NCBI GenBank assembly: GCA_024741835.1
Contig: JAENRP010000166.1
Span: 32,488 to 96,487 of the forward strand
Direction of reading: 5' to 3'
Source of the DNA: Diplocarpon mali
Lineage: Eukaryota; Ascomycota; Leotiomycetes; Helotiales; Drepanopezizaceae
Length of the DNA: 64,000 bases
This document shows, one piece after another, positions 35,947-48,464 of the stretch. The translations under genes and the position numbers were made by a program. Positions within the stretch are counted from its first letter, which is position 1. Each line of letters begins with the position of its first letter. The notes beneath the pieces were generated by a model, which was not told the DNA's origin, searched no databases, and was given only the letters and a program-made list of their open reading frames with translations.

Positions 35947-36258
35947 ACGATTTCCTAGCTTATTAATTATCTTACCTTCCTTTAATCCTTATTTTTACAT
36001 TTTTAGCAAAGTCGCCTCCTTTATTATTTAAGATATAGATCTTTTAAGATCACCTTAAATTCTTGCCTACTCTGACTTGTTTTATATTCTTAATATTAGC
36101 CTTTAATTATAGCATTCCTATTACTTTCTTTAAATAATAAATAAAAAGTCCAATTTCCTTAATATATATATAGCAAACCTATTGTAGCTTATATGCCCTT
36201 TTAATTCTTATACCCTATTAAACTCTCTTATTTATACTCCCTATCTTTCACAAGCAAT
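35947..36258 (+). promoter_or_regulatory. Pyrimidine-rich spacer between D/F pol and aORF1
   Basis: 312 bp without ORF; T/C-rich on the + strand (e.g. cgcctcctttattattt near 36012), conserved in D1. It may act as an internal promoter for aORF1. Confidence 0.35.
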
Positions 36259-37103
36259 ATGCCTTTAAAGAACTTACAAATGGTTTTATCTACTGCAATA
36301 AGGGATAAATAAGCACTAGTTATAAACTTCTCTTAAGACGGTAGAGCTATTGCATTATTAGAGAGCTTCAAATCGACCTACGCAGCCTTAGGAGATACAG
36401 AGTAATAAAAACTCCTTTTAGCTTATGCGAATGCTATTAACAACCTTTCAATCCAAGTAGCCCTTGGAATTCTCCAATTTGACGACTTCCTAACTGAAGA
36501 ATTAAGACTAAAGGGAATATCTAAAGAGGAATTCTTAGCTGACGCAAATTAATATATAACTTTGGCCGATACTTTTAAAATGGACTAAGATAAAAGGGAA
36601 GAATCTATTCGACAACTAGATAATTTAACCACTAATAAGAGAGGACTTCTATTTCATTTGCGCTTCTTAACAAATATTGATTCTAATAATAGAAGGCGAG
36701 TATTATTAAAAATTCTTAAGGAAAACACTCTTATAGCTAGAGCTATTTAGATTCTCAATTTCTTTATCATTTAAAAAGGAGTAGCAAAATTCCGAGGCAA
36801 TCGAATTCGCAATTGCAGATTTATAGGCTTATTTAATGCAGTACTTATAGTAGCTAATAGGGCTATAAAAAGATCAAATTAGGCTATAGATATTACCTTA
36901 TCTAATAGCACTATTATTAATATACTAAGGCTCTGCGCGTCTGCTTATAGTTTACTTATTTTAAAAGAGAACTGGACTCTTATATTAGGGTTTAGATAAG
37001 ATTTCTTTAATAATAAAAAAGGGAATTAGTTATTTATAGTTAAGCCTGCCTTAAAATTCGCTTCTTAACCTAATAATATAATAAGTGCTAAACTACGTGA
37101 TTT

Positions 37104-37128
37104 GACTCGCAGTCCTGGACTAAGAGTT
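37104..37128. repeat. Palindromic element in aORF1
   Basis: Encodes TRSPGLRV. Counterpart in D1 at 22183-22207. Confidence 0.82.
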
Positions 37129-38489
37129 AAAAACGAGAATTTTAAAACTAGACCTAACCTGCCTCTTATTAAAATGATTCTAGAAACCGCTGCCGAATAA
37201 ACTGCCTAAACGCTTAGCGCAGCCTCTTTAGAATTTTCGGAATCTTCAAGGGACTCTCCTTTAGCTAAACGACCCATTTTAGCTCGACCTTTAAGAAGGA
37301 TAGATCGTTCGATAGCTACTTTAGCTAATTTGCAATTTAAAATTAAAGGATTGCGCGCTCGCTTAGACTCCTTCCTTAACAACTTAAAGGAGCTAGTTCT
37401 TAACTTCTTTATATTTATATACAACTGTTTTAAAAACGATAATATAAGGGAAGATCCTATTCCTATTACTCTAGAGATAACTAAGAAAGCCGTTAGATAG
37501 ATTTAATAGCTTATCTTAAATAAGTTCGCCCCTACGGATATTATTTAATTCTTTAATAATTATAGAAGTTAAGAACCTAATCTCTTAGATACTAAGCAAG
37601 ACTATCTTATCTTATAAGAAAGAGAATGCAAAAAGGAATCTATTGATTAAGACATTTGTAATTATAGCAACGTGCCTTAATTAGTCATTCTCAACCTCGA
37701 GCTTAGAGAACAATATGATATTCAAGTGTCCTTTGTAATAAAGACTCGCTTTCGACAGTATCTTCTTAGCGTAGGAATCGAAGGGAGAAGACTTTACAAC
37801 CTTTATATTCGCTCTCTTTTAGTTTACTATAGTCTCAATTATAAAGGATTTAATATTAATAAAACTATTAAATACCTTGAACTTCTCTATATAGCAGAAG
37901 ATATTAATCTTTTTCTAATCCACCTTAATAATTAGTTCTTTATCTCTTTAAAGATACGCAAATCTAACCTATTAATAATAGAGGCATCTTTAGGTGCTGC
38001 AAAATTCAAAGCTGATCCTAAAGCCTTAAAGGCATTAGAGCCGATTGAATGGAATAACTCTTTCTTTTCGATATTATTAAGCAATAAATAGTAAGAGGAA
38101 ATAGAGGAAGAAAGGTCAATTATGATACTTAAACCCTTTAGATGCCGCTTCCTAACCGATAATTTTACTATTAATAATAGTGCTTTTATAAGTATATTCC
38201 TCTCTATTATAAGATAAGAAGTAGAGATATACCTTTATCACTTCTACCCTATAAATAACGCGACCTCTATACCTTCTTATTTTCTTTATAATATAATATT
38301 CAATCTTACTTAATAAGTCCTTTAGATATATTATAGACTCTACCTCTTAGCTATAATAGCGAAAAGTGGAAGAGCCTATCAGCTTATAGCCTACCTTAAA
38401 CCTCTTTAATTAATTGGCCTTAGTCTTTATAATCAAGTTGTTTCGATAAAGAGAGATGCAAGTACTACTAATAAAGAAATTCCGATTTT

Positions 38490-38514
38490 CACTCGCGGTC
38501 CCGGCCCGCGAGTT
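38490..38514. repeat. Palindromic element in aORF1, best preserved copy
   Basis: ACTCGCGG...CCGCGAGT arms are perfectly complementary over 8 bp around tcccggc. Encodes TRGPGPRV. Counterpart in D1 at 20795-20820, strongly RIP-decayed. Confidence 0.88.
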
Positions 38515-39374
38515 AATTTTATTAGAAAGCAAGTCTTGGATTATCAGATCCTATTAATTAGATAAGGACCAGCTTCTAAAAGCCTTAATAGGTAGGTCGG
38601 CTCTTAGTCGAATATAAAACTCACTCTATCTGCGAAGAAGACAAGTCGATAGACTTCCTAGGCACTTGGTTTAAAATCTCAACTAGCTCAAATAACCGCA
38701 AAATTGAAGCTAAAGGAGATCTTGCGACCTATTACTAATAATAGCAATCCAATTATAGTAATAATAAAATAGGGATACCTTCTTAAAATGCTTTTAGACA
38801 ATTCTTATAGGATTAGTGGTTTTATAGCCCTTTGCAACAACTATATAGCCGTTTATAATAAGAATACTTTAGAAAATAAGACTCGAATCTCCGATTTTAT
38901 CTTTTCAATCTCTATTCTAAAGCAACCTTTAGTACTTTAATAGATTAATGCAAGCAGAACTACTGCACCTTTTAAAGCAGCTTTTCATCTTAAGAACTGC
39001 AGCAGCCTCTCTAAAGCTATTATTAATCGACGCTCTTAAACGGATCTATTAGTTATTATCGAAGTATAGGAGTTGTTTCTTCTTAATAAAGACGAATTGA
39101 AAATCCACTTTATAAAATATAATCAAAAGCTCTTTAACGCCCTTATTAAGGCTTAGACAAACGTTATAAATACTAAGTCGCTTCTTTATAAACTTAAGTC
39201 TTAGAGATAGTGCGATAAAGTAAATACTATCCGAGAGCCTAATATACTAATTGATAAAGGCATTATTATAAGAAAATTCGGAAAAGAGATAAACTAAGAC
39301 GCTAGTATAGTATTAGACCCTGATTTGGGAACCAATCTCCTGTTTTTACCCTTAAGCTTAGAAACGCTAAGACT

Positions 39375-39399
39375 GACTCGCGAGCCTAGCCTGCAAGTA
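39375..39399. repeat. Palindromic element in aORF1, C-terminal
   Basis: Encodes LTREPSLQV. Counterpart in D1 at 19911-19935, where the arms ACTCGCA/TGCGAGT are complete. Confidence 0.83.
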
Positions 39400-39531
39400 A
39401 GGTTGGACTCAGCTGGCTTAAGCCTACGAGATGGTTCAGATGAACCTCGGTCACTAAATCTAAGAGTACTAATAGAAGATCCTTTAAGAGAGGTCCCTAA
39501 AGCTGAAAACTCGCTAAGAAGTGAGAACTAA

Positions 39532-40141
39532 CGCAAGAGAAGAAGACTCTAAAGTGACGATAGAACCGACAATTGAGTCAAGCAATCTAGAGAATCTAGC
39601 CTATTACCTCTAGAGAATACTATTTAGAGAACTTACGAATTCGAGTTGAATCTTTTTTTTTTAGGATTATCTACTTCCTATATACCAGCACCTTATTGTT
39701 CTCTATTCATTATTAAATTCTATATATATTCTTTATTCTACTTCGTTCTTTATATAATCCATCCTTTGATTATTTCCTTTATATACAACTTTCTAACGCT
39801 CACCTTTGAAATATTATCCTTACCTTTAAAGAATTATCATTTACTAATTGTAGGTCCTTATATGCGTCATACCCTACTTTTGTTCCTACTTCCAAGCTTA
39901 TTATGCCCACTTTTCCTTTGTGCACTAGTGCGATTCCAAACTCTATAAATAAGCCTTTCCCCGCACTACGATTTTACTTTTTTTTACTTTTTCTATAACC
40001 CTACTAGACCTATAATACCAGTACTACTACTATTATCCTTCTATTATCAATCTTTTCTAGTATAAGCCTCTTATATCGATTAATCTTTCCTAATAATCAT
40101 CCACTCGTTTAGCTCTACGTTTCTTAATAAGCTAATTCACT
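39532..40141 (+). promoter_or_regulatory. CT-rich, TATA-containing region between aORF1 and aORF2
   Basis: The + strand is strongly pyrimidine-rich from 39650. CTATAAATAAG lies at 39942-39952, about 190 bp before the aORF2 start, followed by ccccgcactac (39958-39968). In D1 the LTR follows exactly after the same gcactac, while here gattttacttt continues. It is therefore the 3' untranslated end of D and at the same time a plausible promoter of aORF2. Uninterrupted codons at 39646-39948 look like chance reading of CT-rich DNA. Confidence 0.5.
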
Positions 40142-41205
40142 ATAGCGCCCTCGAACTCATTTAAGAAAGCCACACCTAAGAAGAGTATAGCAGTTATTGC
40201 CTCAAGCGGCAAATCCCTAAGCACTCCTAATAATGAACTAATATTAGAAGGAGGATTTTCTTAGGACGGAAAAGCTCTAAGATCATTAGAAGATATAATA
40301 ACTACTTATAGAATATTAGGCGAAATAGAATAATAGGTATTCTTAAACTCATCTATTGATATGCTCAATCATAGGATTTCCGCTATAGAAGAAGGATTTC
40401 TAGGGTTCGATAACTTCTTTAATAATAAACTTAAGATTAAAGGTATCGACTGTAAGAAATTTTTACAAAAGTACTAAGGGTATACTAACTCAATGGATTT
40501 GTTTCAAAAGAACTGAGATAAGAAAGATGAATGTATAAAGAGGCTAAGACAATTCACTAAAGGCACCTAGGGCATGCTTTTCCAAAGTTACTTCATAAAT
40601 AATATTACTGCTAATAATGCCTTATAAGGGCTTGGTAAAATCTTTGAAACCTACTAACCTATAGCAAAGGCTATATAAGTGTTAAATCATTTTACAATAT
40701 AAGAAGGTATAAAGAAACTCTAAGGAAATAGCGTAAGAAGTAGAAAGTTCATAGGGTTCTTAAGCACTATTATACACTCTACCATTCAAACTATAAAAGA
40801 TAATCCTTTATAGTATAACAATTTCGCACTTCCCGACCAAACTGTTTTAAACACCCTCGGCCTTTAACAATCATAGTACAGACTACTTATTATAAAAGAA
40901 AAGATGATTTACCTAGCTAAGTATATAATAAACTTCTTCGATAATAAGTCAGAGAGATAGGAATTTATCATATCCGCCGCTCTAAAGCTGCTACCACCCC
41001 TGGCAGAACAGACTAATAAGGAAGATTTGACTCGTAGGCCCGGCCCACGGGTAGGAGTACTACGTAAGGAGGAGGTCCCTGAGCATAAGGTGCCTATAAT
41101 ACCGAGAACACAAATTACTAACCGTTATAACCCTTATTCATTAGACTTAGATGAGTTTAAATCGCCGTCCTTAAAAATGCCCCGAACACCCCAAATACTA
41201 GTAGT
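40142..41205 (+). pseudogene. aORF2, N-terminal part, paralogue of aORF1
   Basis: Start read as ATA (former ATG) at 40142, giving a basic Ser/Thr/Lys-rich N-terminus (APSNSFKKATPKKSIAVIA). The following 250 residues align with aORF1 (see there), including insertion-free spacing of the FDxF...KGI block. The palindrome at 41029 encodes LTRRPGPRV. Copia B interrupts the frame after QILVV at 41205; once Copia B and one GTAGT are removed the frame continues at 47201. Whole ORF: 1,154 codons. Function unknown. Confidence 0.72.
41029..41053. repeat. Palindromic element in aORF2
   Basis: Encodes LTRRPGPRV. Its flanks correspond roughly to the 37104 copy in aORF1. Confidence 0.83.
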
Positions 41206-41400
41206 TATTGAGCTTAAGTGAGTCGGCGCAGTAGGTATAAGAAACTTCTAAAGGTCGATAGTCGATATATTAGTAAGAGTTAGGGAAGGAAGGTTACCCC
41301 TTTCTTTCCTATAGCTATATACGTATCAATATCCTACTGACTAAGTAGTAGGGTCATATGATAATACATTGGAGTGATAGCTATATTACTTATCTTAACA
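41206..41400 (-). repeat. Copia B 3' LTR
   Basis: On the minus strand it keeps the intact start TGTTAAG (41400 downwards). The polypurine tract ggtctaagtagggg (complement, 41401-41414) adjoins it. Confidence 0.93.
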
Positions 41401-41537
41401 CCCCTACTTAGACCTTATTCCAATTGACCTGCAGTTAGGAAAATAACAACTATCCTTTTGCGCTAATCCAACTCCTAGGTATCTCTTTAAATTAAAAATA
41501 ATCAATTAATGGCAACCTCTATTGAAATCACCAATCC

Positions 41538-41628
41538 TACTCGCGGGGCGGGACCGGGAGTCAAATTTCCTAAAAGATGTTCCTTTATAAGACCATATGA
41601 CCTGACTCGCGGGGCGGGCCCGGGAGTC
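41538..41628 (-). repeat. Two palindromic units in the Copia B 3' untranslated region
   Basis: Copies at 41538-41562 (actcgcggggcgggaccgg...) and 41603-41628 (gactcgcggggcgggcccgg...), 65 bp apart, GC-rich and well preserved. Copia A has three. Confidence 0.8.
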
Positions 41629-41641
41629 GTCCTTGAGCCTG

Positions 41642-44600
41642 CTAAGCCCCTACTGTCTTTTACAACCCTAGCATATCTTTAAACGCTTCGAACTTTGCAA
41701 CTGTCTCTAGTAGCTTTGTAAATCCATCTGCTACCATTCGATCGGTTAGGATATAGGTGATCGATAACTTGTTCTTCGCAATAAGGTCGCAGATAAAGTG
41801 GTAGGCAATATCGATATATTTCGATCGCTTGTACAAGTGTGGATTCTTTACAAATGCAATCGCCCCTATATTATCTGCTTAGAGATCAATACAGTTCCTA
41901 TCTTGTCTAATATACTTAGCGAAACCTATATCTTTTAGAACTTAAGCGATCTATAATCCTTGCTTGCAATTTGACGATATCGATATATATTCGGCCTTAG
42001 TGCTTGCAGTAGCTACTGATTTCTGCTTCCTACTTCCCTACGACATAGGTCTACTATATAGTACTACTACGCTTCCAGATATACTTTTCCGACCTTTCAT
42101 ATTTGCCCAGTCGGAATCGGTATATACCTTAAGCTTTGCGCTTATATGTTTCATTAGTCTGTATCTCACCTTTTATATAATTATTAATCGAAGGTACCTT
42201 CTAAGTCGCTTGACTGCATTCTTATATCGAATCGTCGGATCCTTTAGGTTCTGACTAAGTTGCCTAGTAATAAAGGCGATATCTGGTCTTATATATACTA
42301 TAGCATATATAATCGCTCTAATGTCCTATTAGTACTTCTTTAGATCTCCTTTCTACTTATTTTCATTAGTAGGCTCTAACTTATTATACTTTCCTTCAAT
42401 TGGAGTATACTTTAGCTTAAAGTTAGGAGTATAAGTAGAGAGTCCTATTCGGTCTAGGATCTTCTCAATATACTGCTCTTGATCTAACTAGAGTTCTTAA
42501 GTGGAGCGGTTCCTTATGACGCAGATGCTAAGGATCTTATAAATTCCCCTTAGATCCTTAGTATTAAAACGTTTCCGAATTGTTATAAAGAACTAATCCA
42601 ATTGAGTAGTTGTTTTCGCAGCTATAGCAATATCGTCAATATATAGTAGCAATTTGATTCTACGCTTAGTATAAGTAAATAGACAAGGGTCAGCTAGGCT
42701 TTAAACGAATCCCATTTCTACTAGAGTAGAACTGCATAAGAGGTTCCAATTATAGGCTGATTATTTGAGCCTATAGATACTGCGGAGTATATAAAGAGAG
42801 TGGCTAGCGCGTATAAGAATACCGTTAGGTCAGGAGAGAAAAATCCGTTCCTTTATAATCGCTTTAGTAAATGCATTTTTAATATCGTACTATCTGCATT
42901 TAAGGTCCTTAGCAGCTACTATCGCTATAAATATGCGAAGGGTATTTATGCGAACTGTTAGCGCAAACGTGTCGAAGTAGTCTTCTCTATACTATTAAGA
43001 GAAGCCCTTAGCTATAAGCCTTGCCTTATAATACTCTAGGGTTCTATCTGCATATATCTTAATTATAAAGACCTACTTCGTTAATACTAGGTTTACATCC
43101 TTTGGCATTAGTTCCTCTATCTATATACCATTTGTAGTAAGAGAGCTTATCTCCTCTTAGATTGCCTTACTCTATACTACTTCATTCTCTAGATTGTTAA
43201 TAGCTTTATTATACATCTTTAGAAGAGAGATTTTCATTATCTTCCTAGCGGCTAGGAACGCATTATCTTTATCGAAGCTCTATTAAAGTTCGAGCTCGTA
43301 GATCCTATGCGCTATTATAGCCCGGATACGCTTAGACTCGCGTTCGTCTAAGGTATCTTCCGGTTCTAGGTCTCTATTTCTCTTTAAGGACATAGGTTCG
43401 GCTATAGGTTCTATAGGCTTATTATTTAGGGAACCGCTTTCTGGTGGTAGAGGCTTATTGTTACTTGTACCTATTTTAAGAACATCCTTTACTGTAAGTG
43501 CTTTAACTAAAGGGATGACGATATCGAAGTTATTCTATACTTTAGGCAGTTCGCGGACAATAGGAATAGTCTGTTCGGCCTTTAGGCGACTAGCAGGTCG
43601 TCGATCAGCGGGTACGCTTAATATACCTAAGCTTAAAGAGAGGGGTTATTAGTTCGGCTTGATAGTATCACCGTCGAGTGGTATACCTTGCGAATCTCTA
43701 GGTATACAGAGCTTTAAGGATAGCTCCCCCTTATTTCAAGATTTATTAAACTCAACTACTAAGGATGTGATTACTTACCCTAAGTCTAGCGTATATACTA
43801 TCTATTGCTTTATTATCTATTTAATATACCTAATAAATATATACTCTCTACCTCGGTCTATTAGCTTCTTACTCTTTATACCCGCAGGCCAGGACTTTAG
43901 GCTAATATAAGAGTAGCAGACGCTTTTAAAGACGCGAATATGGTCCAGGCTTAGTTTCTATCTGAAATATGCCTTATATAGCGATATTCGGGTGCCATTG
44001 ACTATTGGCCCACTACCTATTCTATTTCGTAGGTATGCGTCTGCCTTAACCGCAAGGTCCTAGAATTCTAGTAGTAAGTTAGCATCTTGTAGTAGAGCGC
44101 GATAGTCAGTCTCTGCTTATTAGATACTTCGCTTAGCGATGCTATTCTAATAGGAACCTTTGTATATTATAGTTGGTTTATAACAAACTCCTTATTTTAC
44201 CCATTCGTTAAGCTTTGCCTTAATCTCTAATGCGTTATTAGACCTAATAGCTATTAGCTTTAACTAGGTTCGGCGTTCCTTTATCACTTTCCAAGTTTCC
44301 AGCTTTTCTATAAGCTTAGATTTAGTCCTAGCGCAAATGGTCTATATCTACTAAGTGGAGTTATCTACTATTTAAGAAAACTAATTATTTCCTTTGATTA
44401 AGGTTGTGAATAGTCTAGTAGTGTCGATAGATATTAGCGCTAGTATCGAATCTTTCTATAGACTAAGCTTAGTTTGCGTCCGATTTCGAAGTTTTATTAG
44501 CTTGCAAATTCGGCATATCAGGCGATCCTTCGGTACTTAGATCTTCCGTTTTAGGGTCGAGACCTTATGCAGGCCCTTTAATTTCTCTAGTCTTAGATAC

Positions 44601-46594
44601 GCGAATCTTCTATATATTAGCTGATACTTTGATAGGCTTTCGGCTTTTGATAGCTTTAGTAGCCTATCGTCAGTCGATACTTTATCATCGGCGGCTGGAA
44701 AGGACTAGTGATAGCAGTTCAAGGTTTTGCCGTTTTCCAATTGAGAGCCCGGCTTAGGAGTCGTTTTTAGTGAAACCGCGAGATCCACTCGCAGTCCTAG
44801 CTTAAGAGTCGATTTCCCGGAATTTGCAGAATCCACTCGCGGTCCCGGCCCAGGAGTCATTTCTGCCAAATTCACTTATGATCCCAGCTTAGGAGTCATC
44901 TTCGAGGACACTTTGCAATCTACCTATAGTCCCAGCTTAGGAGTCATTTTCGCGAATTTTACTTGCGATCCCAGCTTAAGAGTCTATCTATTCTCCCTAT
45001 CCTCGCTCAATTGTATTAGGGCAGAGAGTGCACTTTCCTTAAAGGAACCTACTTATAGGTCCGGCCTAGGAGTCAATTTTTATAATATCACCTTTAAGAT
45101 AATGTAAAGTCTATCTTTGATTTTAGCCTTAAAGATCACTTTATAGTTATTATTTATAAACTATATAAATTGATTATTAAAAACTCTTATACAATTCAAC
45201 TTTGTATAGATCTTGCAGCTAGATAAGAGATTAATACTTAAGCTAAGCATAAGGAGAATATTTTACAAAAGGAAAGAAACGCTAGCGATATTCATCTCTA
45301 CTATACCTATTAAGTCCGCATATAACCTTCTACTACCAACCTTAATAGAGCGCCTTTTTATTTTAGTAAGCGGGCCTTTAAATAGGTGGAGTTTATTAAT
45401 CATATATGCTATACAACTAGTATCACTATACCAATCGGATTTAAGGATCTTATAAAGATCGGCTTTTAAGACGTAGGCATCTTTATTATAATTATCGTTT
45501 GAATCATTAGAAGTGGATTTAGGTTCAGATAACCTACTATTGTTATTAGAGGTATCTGCTAAAGTTCTAGCTAAATAGCCTTTTCCTTTGCCTTTCCTTA
45601 ATAGTTGCGGCCTTCGGCAGGATAAGGGCAGTTTGCTTCTTAACTTCTGCTTCGATTGCTTCTTAATATTAAAGCTAGCGATTATATCGATCAGTTGCCT
45701 TCTAACTTCACAATTAGTAATATTATAAGCACTATTATAGAAGTAGCATTCCCAATAAGCTCAAGGGCTCGTCCCGCGCTCCTTCCTCTTCTCGGGCTTG
45801 TCTTTACCCTATAATATGGCATTTGCCGATTCAAAGTGTCCTTCAAGGTCTTGCTCAATAGTTCGAAGGAGGTCGATCTTCTTATAGATCTTAAGGTTGG
45901 GTTAAATAAGAAGAGATTGTTTCGCAATAGCGAACTTAAAAGGGAGGCCATTAAGTAGGAAACTAAAAAGCTGAGTTTCCCTAAAAGTCATAGCTATCCT
46001 AGGATCTGCAGCTCTTACTCTCCTCCTCGCTTTATATAGTATAGACTAGGTAGAGTCTATATTTATATCTATATCCTTGCTATCTTTGTCTTTTCTATAC
46101 TAAAATGAAGTGATCTGCTATAGCAGATGCTAGGTATTAAGGGCAGTTATCTAAGAGTATTTTGCCTTTAAAGTATCCCATCTTATCTTCGCGTTATTAT
46201 GAATTCGAACAAAATCTCAGTCTTTATCGCTTAAACCTCTATTGATCTTAAGCTTGCATTTAGCTAAGGCCAGCCTATACTCCTTTTCCTTTTCTATATT
46301 CAAAATCTGCCTTTGGGATTCTCAATTATTATCTACTAAAGCTCTTAGGCTAAGCTTATTTAGTATATCTAGTAAATCCTTAGCAGTTGTATTAGCTATT
46401 AAAGTGGAAGTAGACAAATCAGTAGAGGGAGTATAGGAGGCTATTCTCGCGTATTTAACAAGTGTCTTTTAAATCGCTATTTCAATGCCTTTGCTCTTAA
46501 AGTAAAGCTCTAAATCGTCGAACCATCGTTGCCAGTTCTTTCGAGAGAGTTGGAGGTCTCTAGGCCTAGTGTTTCGATCGGAATCGGAAGCCAT
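41642..46594 (-). pseudogene. gag-pol: Copia B gag-pol polyprotein, RIP-inactivated
   Basis: ATG at 46594-46592 (MASDSD, as in Copia A) to TAG at 41644-41642, 1,650 codons in one frame length. Gag: about 46594-45500, with a zinc-knuckle region near 45730. Palindrome array 45076-44744. Integrase about 44600-43700. RT: catalytic block (LLYIDDI-like) near 42640. RNase H near 42000-42100 and the C-terminal block at 41760-41820. It is 47 codons shorter than Copia A, in agreement with fewer array units. Stops are fewer than in Copia A, and many Gln codons survive. Confidence 0.92.
44744..45076 (-). repeat. Palindromic-unit array in Copia B gag-pol
   Basis: About seven units: six close together (44744-44990) and one about 60 bp apart (45052-45076). 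The best copy (cactcgcggtcccggcccagg, 44834-44857) reads T-P-G-P-G-P-R-V in the gag-pol frame. Others give TPKLGL-V, TLKLGSQV and TPRPDL-V. Short variable spacers separate them. Confidence 0.85.
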
Positions 46595-46750
46595 TGCCGT
46601 TTCGAATAGAATTGCGTTTAAAATCAAATAAATTAAATGGTTAAGGGCACTCCTCCTATCGAAAAGTCGAAATGATTAAATAGCGGGTATTATAGAAGTA
46701 TTAAATAGGGAGGAAGTCCTTTTATCGAAAAGGGTTTTTAGGTTATAACG

Positions 46751-46881
46751 CAGGGAATCACACCTCCTACGAAACACAGTAAAGCAAGGAATTATACCTC
46801 TTGCAGTACCAAAGGGGTTATAGAGCAAGGAATCACACCTCTTGCAATACAGGTTGGCTGAATAGGGAATTATACCTCCTA
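46751..46881 (-). repeat. Four direct repeats in the Copia B leader
   Basis: ggaatcacacctcctac-type motif at about 46751, 46784, 46824 and 46863, between gag start and LTR. Counterpart of 11072-11202 in Copia A; copy number and spacing are conserved. Confidence 0.65.
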
Positions 46882-47000
46882 TTCGCCGATTGCTCGCCTC
46901 TTATTACAAGTCTCATTCAACTTCCTACTAATAGTTACAGCGCAAGTGCTTTCTAAGGGAAGTCAATAATCTATTATCAGTCTATCTAGGGCTTATAACC

Positions 47001-47195
47001 TATTAAGCTTAAGTAAGTCGGCGCAGTAGGTATAGGAAACTTCTAAAGGTCGATAGTCGATATATTAGTAAGAGTTAGGAAAGGAAGGTTACCCCTTTCT
47101 TTCCTACAACTATATACATATCAATATCCTACTGACTAAGCAGTAGGGTCATATGATAATACATTGGAGTGATAGCTATATCACCCATCTTAATA
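47001..47195 (-). repeat. Copia B 5' LTR
   Basis: 195 bp. On the minus strand it is followed by ggttataagccctagatag (from 47000 down), the probable primer-binding region, also seen in Copia A. Confidence 0.93.
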
Positions 47196-47209
47196 GTAGT
47201 AAAGAAATT

Positions 47210-47234
47210 GACTTGCGAGCCCGGCCCGCAGGTC
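47210..47234. repeat. Palindromic element in aORF2, next to the Copia B junction
   Basis: Encodes LTCEPGPQV; Copia B inserted only 10 bp upstream. Confidence 0.83.
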
Positions 47235-48439
47235 AATATACGTAATAATATAAACTCAGATAATAAAATATCAAATAAAGAAAACAACACTATCCCTAAT
47301 ATGCTAAAGATTTTTAATAATAATAAGAAAGATATTACTAACATTATGCAATCCTTCCCTAAGGACCTATAAAAATTCGTCCTAAAATTCTATAAGTTAA
47401 TAATAAAACGTTTAAAGAAAGAAGGTTAAGAAGAAGTTTTGTTAGCATAAGAGGGAATGGCAAGGGCTATTAAATAGATTATAAAGTTATAGCAAGACGA
47501 ATTCTCTATAGACAATATTATATAGTTCTTTATCGACTATAAGAAATTGAATAGTAACTACTATATTCTTAAGGAAAAGTCAAAAGATAGCACAACTATC
47601 GTCTCTATAGAATGCTATCAAGTTCCCCTTAATATTAAGATAATACTATAGTATAGCAATAGGTTCAAGATTGTAGTAATACTAGAAATGAAAATAAGAC
47701 TCTCCAAATTTATAGTAGGAATATTCGAGGACTTTAATTTTAATAAATTCTACGCCCTTTATAAACGATAATACGCGTAGTACTATAGGCTGGCAACAAT
47801 AGGCCTTAATAATAAAGATGTATCGTCCAATGTCTACAAATTTTGCACTGCCCTTAACCTAAAGCTGTTTTTATTACACCTAAGGAATTATGCAATTGTG
47901 GCCACCGGCAATAGAATAGCGAGCTAGGTTAAGAAAGATATATCATTAGGTTTCGCTAAGTTTAAGGTAAAGCCTAAAGCTTTGAAATTATTCTATAATA
48001 TCGCCTAGACTCCTGCCTAGTACAATGCTATACTAGCCAGCGATAACCTAATATCACTCTATAGCAAAGGGTTTTTAAATATGCCCAAATTGTTCAGCTG
48101 CGCTTTCCTAAGTGCTATACATATATATAGTTATAGTTCTCGCATAAAGACTTCATTTTTAATATTAGCATAAGAAGAACTGGAAATATACAGACATCAT
48201 TTTCGAGTATCTAATAAGAAACTAGCACCTCTATCCGCATTTCTCTATAATATAACTCACAATCTAATATAACAAACGCTAAGAATGCACTATAGATTAT
48301 ATCTAAGTGCTCTACTAACTCATCATAATTCTTTACATAAGTTAGTAATATACCTTAAGCCGGCACAATTTATAAGGATTGACTACTATACGAAAGTAGT
48401 TTCTACTAGAATTGACGCTAATATAAGATTCGTCAGATT

Positions 48440-48464
48440 GACTCCTAGGCCCGGCTCGCGGGTC
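48440..48464. repeat. Palindromic element in aORF2
   Basis: Encodes LTPRPGSRV and corresponds in position to the 38490 copy of aORF1 (followed by IDYYMI, against LDYQIL). Confidence 0.85.

Larger units (their letters stand above)
36259..39531 (+). pseudogene. aORF1: 1,090-codon extra ORF of D elements, unknown function
   Basis: ATG at 36259 to TAA at 39529-39531 in one frame, with RIP-type stops. I recognise no domain, membrane span or catalytic motif. The N-terminal 250 residues (blocks INFSxDGRAIALLE, LGILQFDDFLTEELRLKGIS) align with aORF2 (GGFSxDGKALRSLE, GFLGFDNFFNNKLKIKGID). A middle block with IYYRLYLLAII...YLKPL (near 38325-38400) also matches aORF2 (MHYRLYLSALL...YLKPA). Palindromes encode TRSPGLRV (37105), TRGPGPRV (38491) and TREPSLQV (39376). 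The tail near 39000-39200 is Lys-rich. Envelope, capsid-like or DNA-binding roles cannot be told apart here. Confidence 0.7.
41206..47195 (-). mobile_element. Ty1/copia retrotransposon Copia B, full length
   Basis: 5,990 bp with 195-bp LTRs (41206-41400 and 47001-47195) and duplication GTAGT (41201-41205, 47196-47200). Same family as Copia A, opposite strand. The LTRs differ by about 12 transitions and no gap or transversion by my count. It is the innermost insertion of the right-hand nest (Copia B in D/F in E in D1), so the youngest large element there, and it is less eroded than Copia A. Confidence 0.96.

Noticed and set aside
39646..39948. 100-codon open stretch rich in Leu, Phe and Tyr (membrane-like)
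   Set aside because: It arises from reading pyrimidine-rich DNA. The same region in D1 is untranslated sequence directly before the LTR.
43458..43910. Open stretches on + inside Copia B
   Set aside because: They run antisense to the integrase-RT part of gag-pol, which has clear homology on the minus strand.
44744..45076. Regularly spaced repeats resembling a CRISPR array
   Set aside because: The repeats lie in frame inside a retrotransposon ORF, unit lengths vary, spacers are short and coding, and the genome is fungal.
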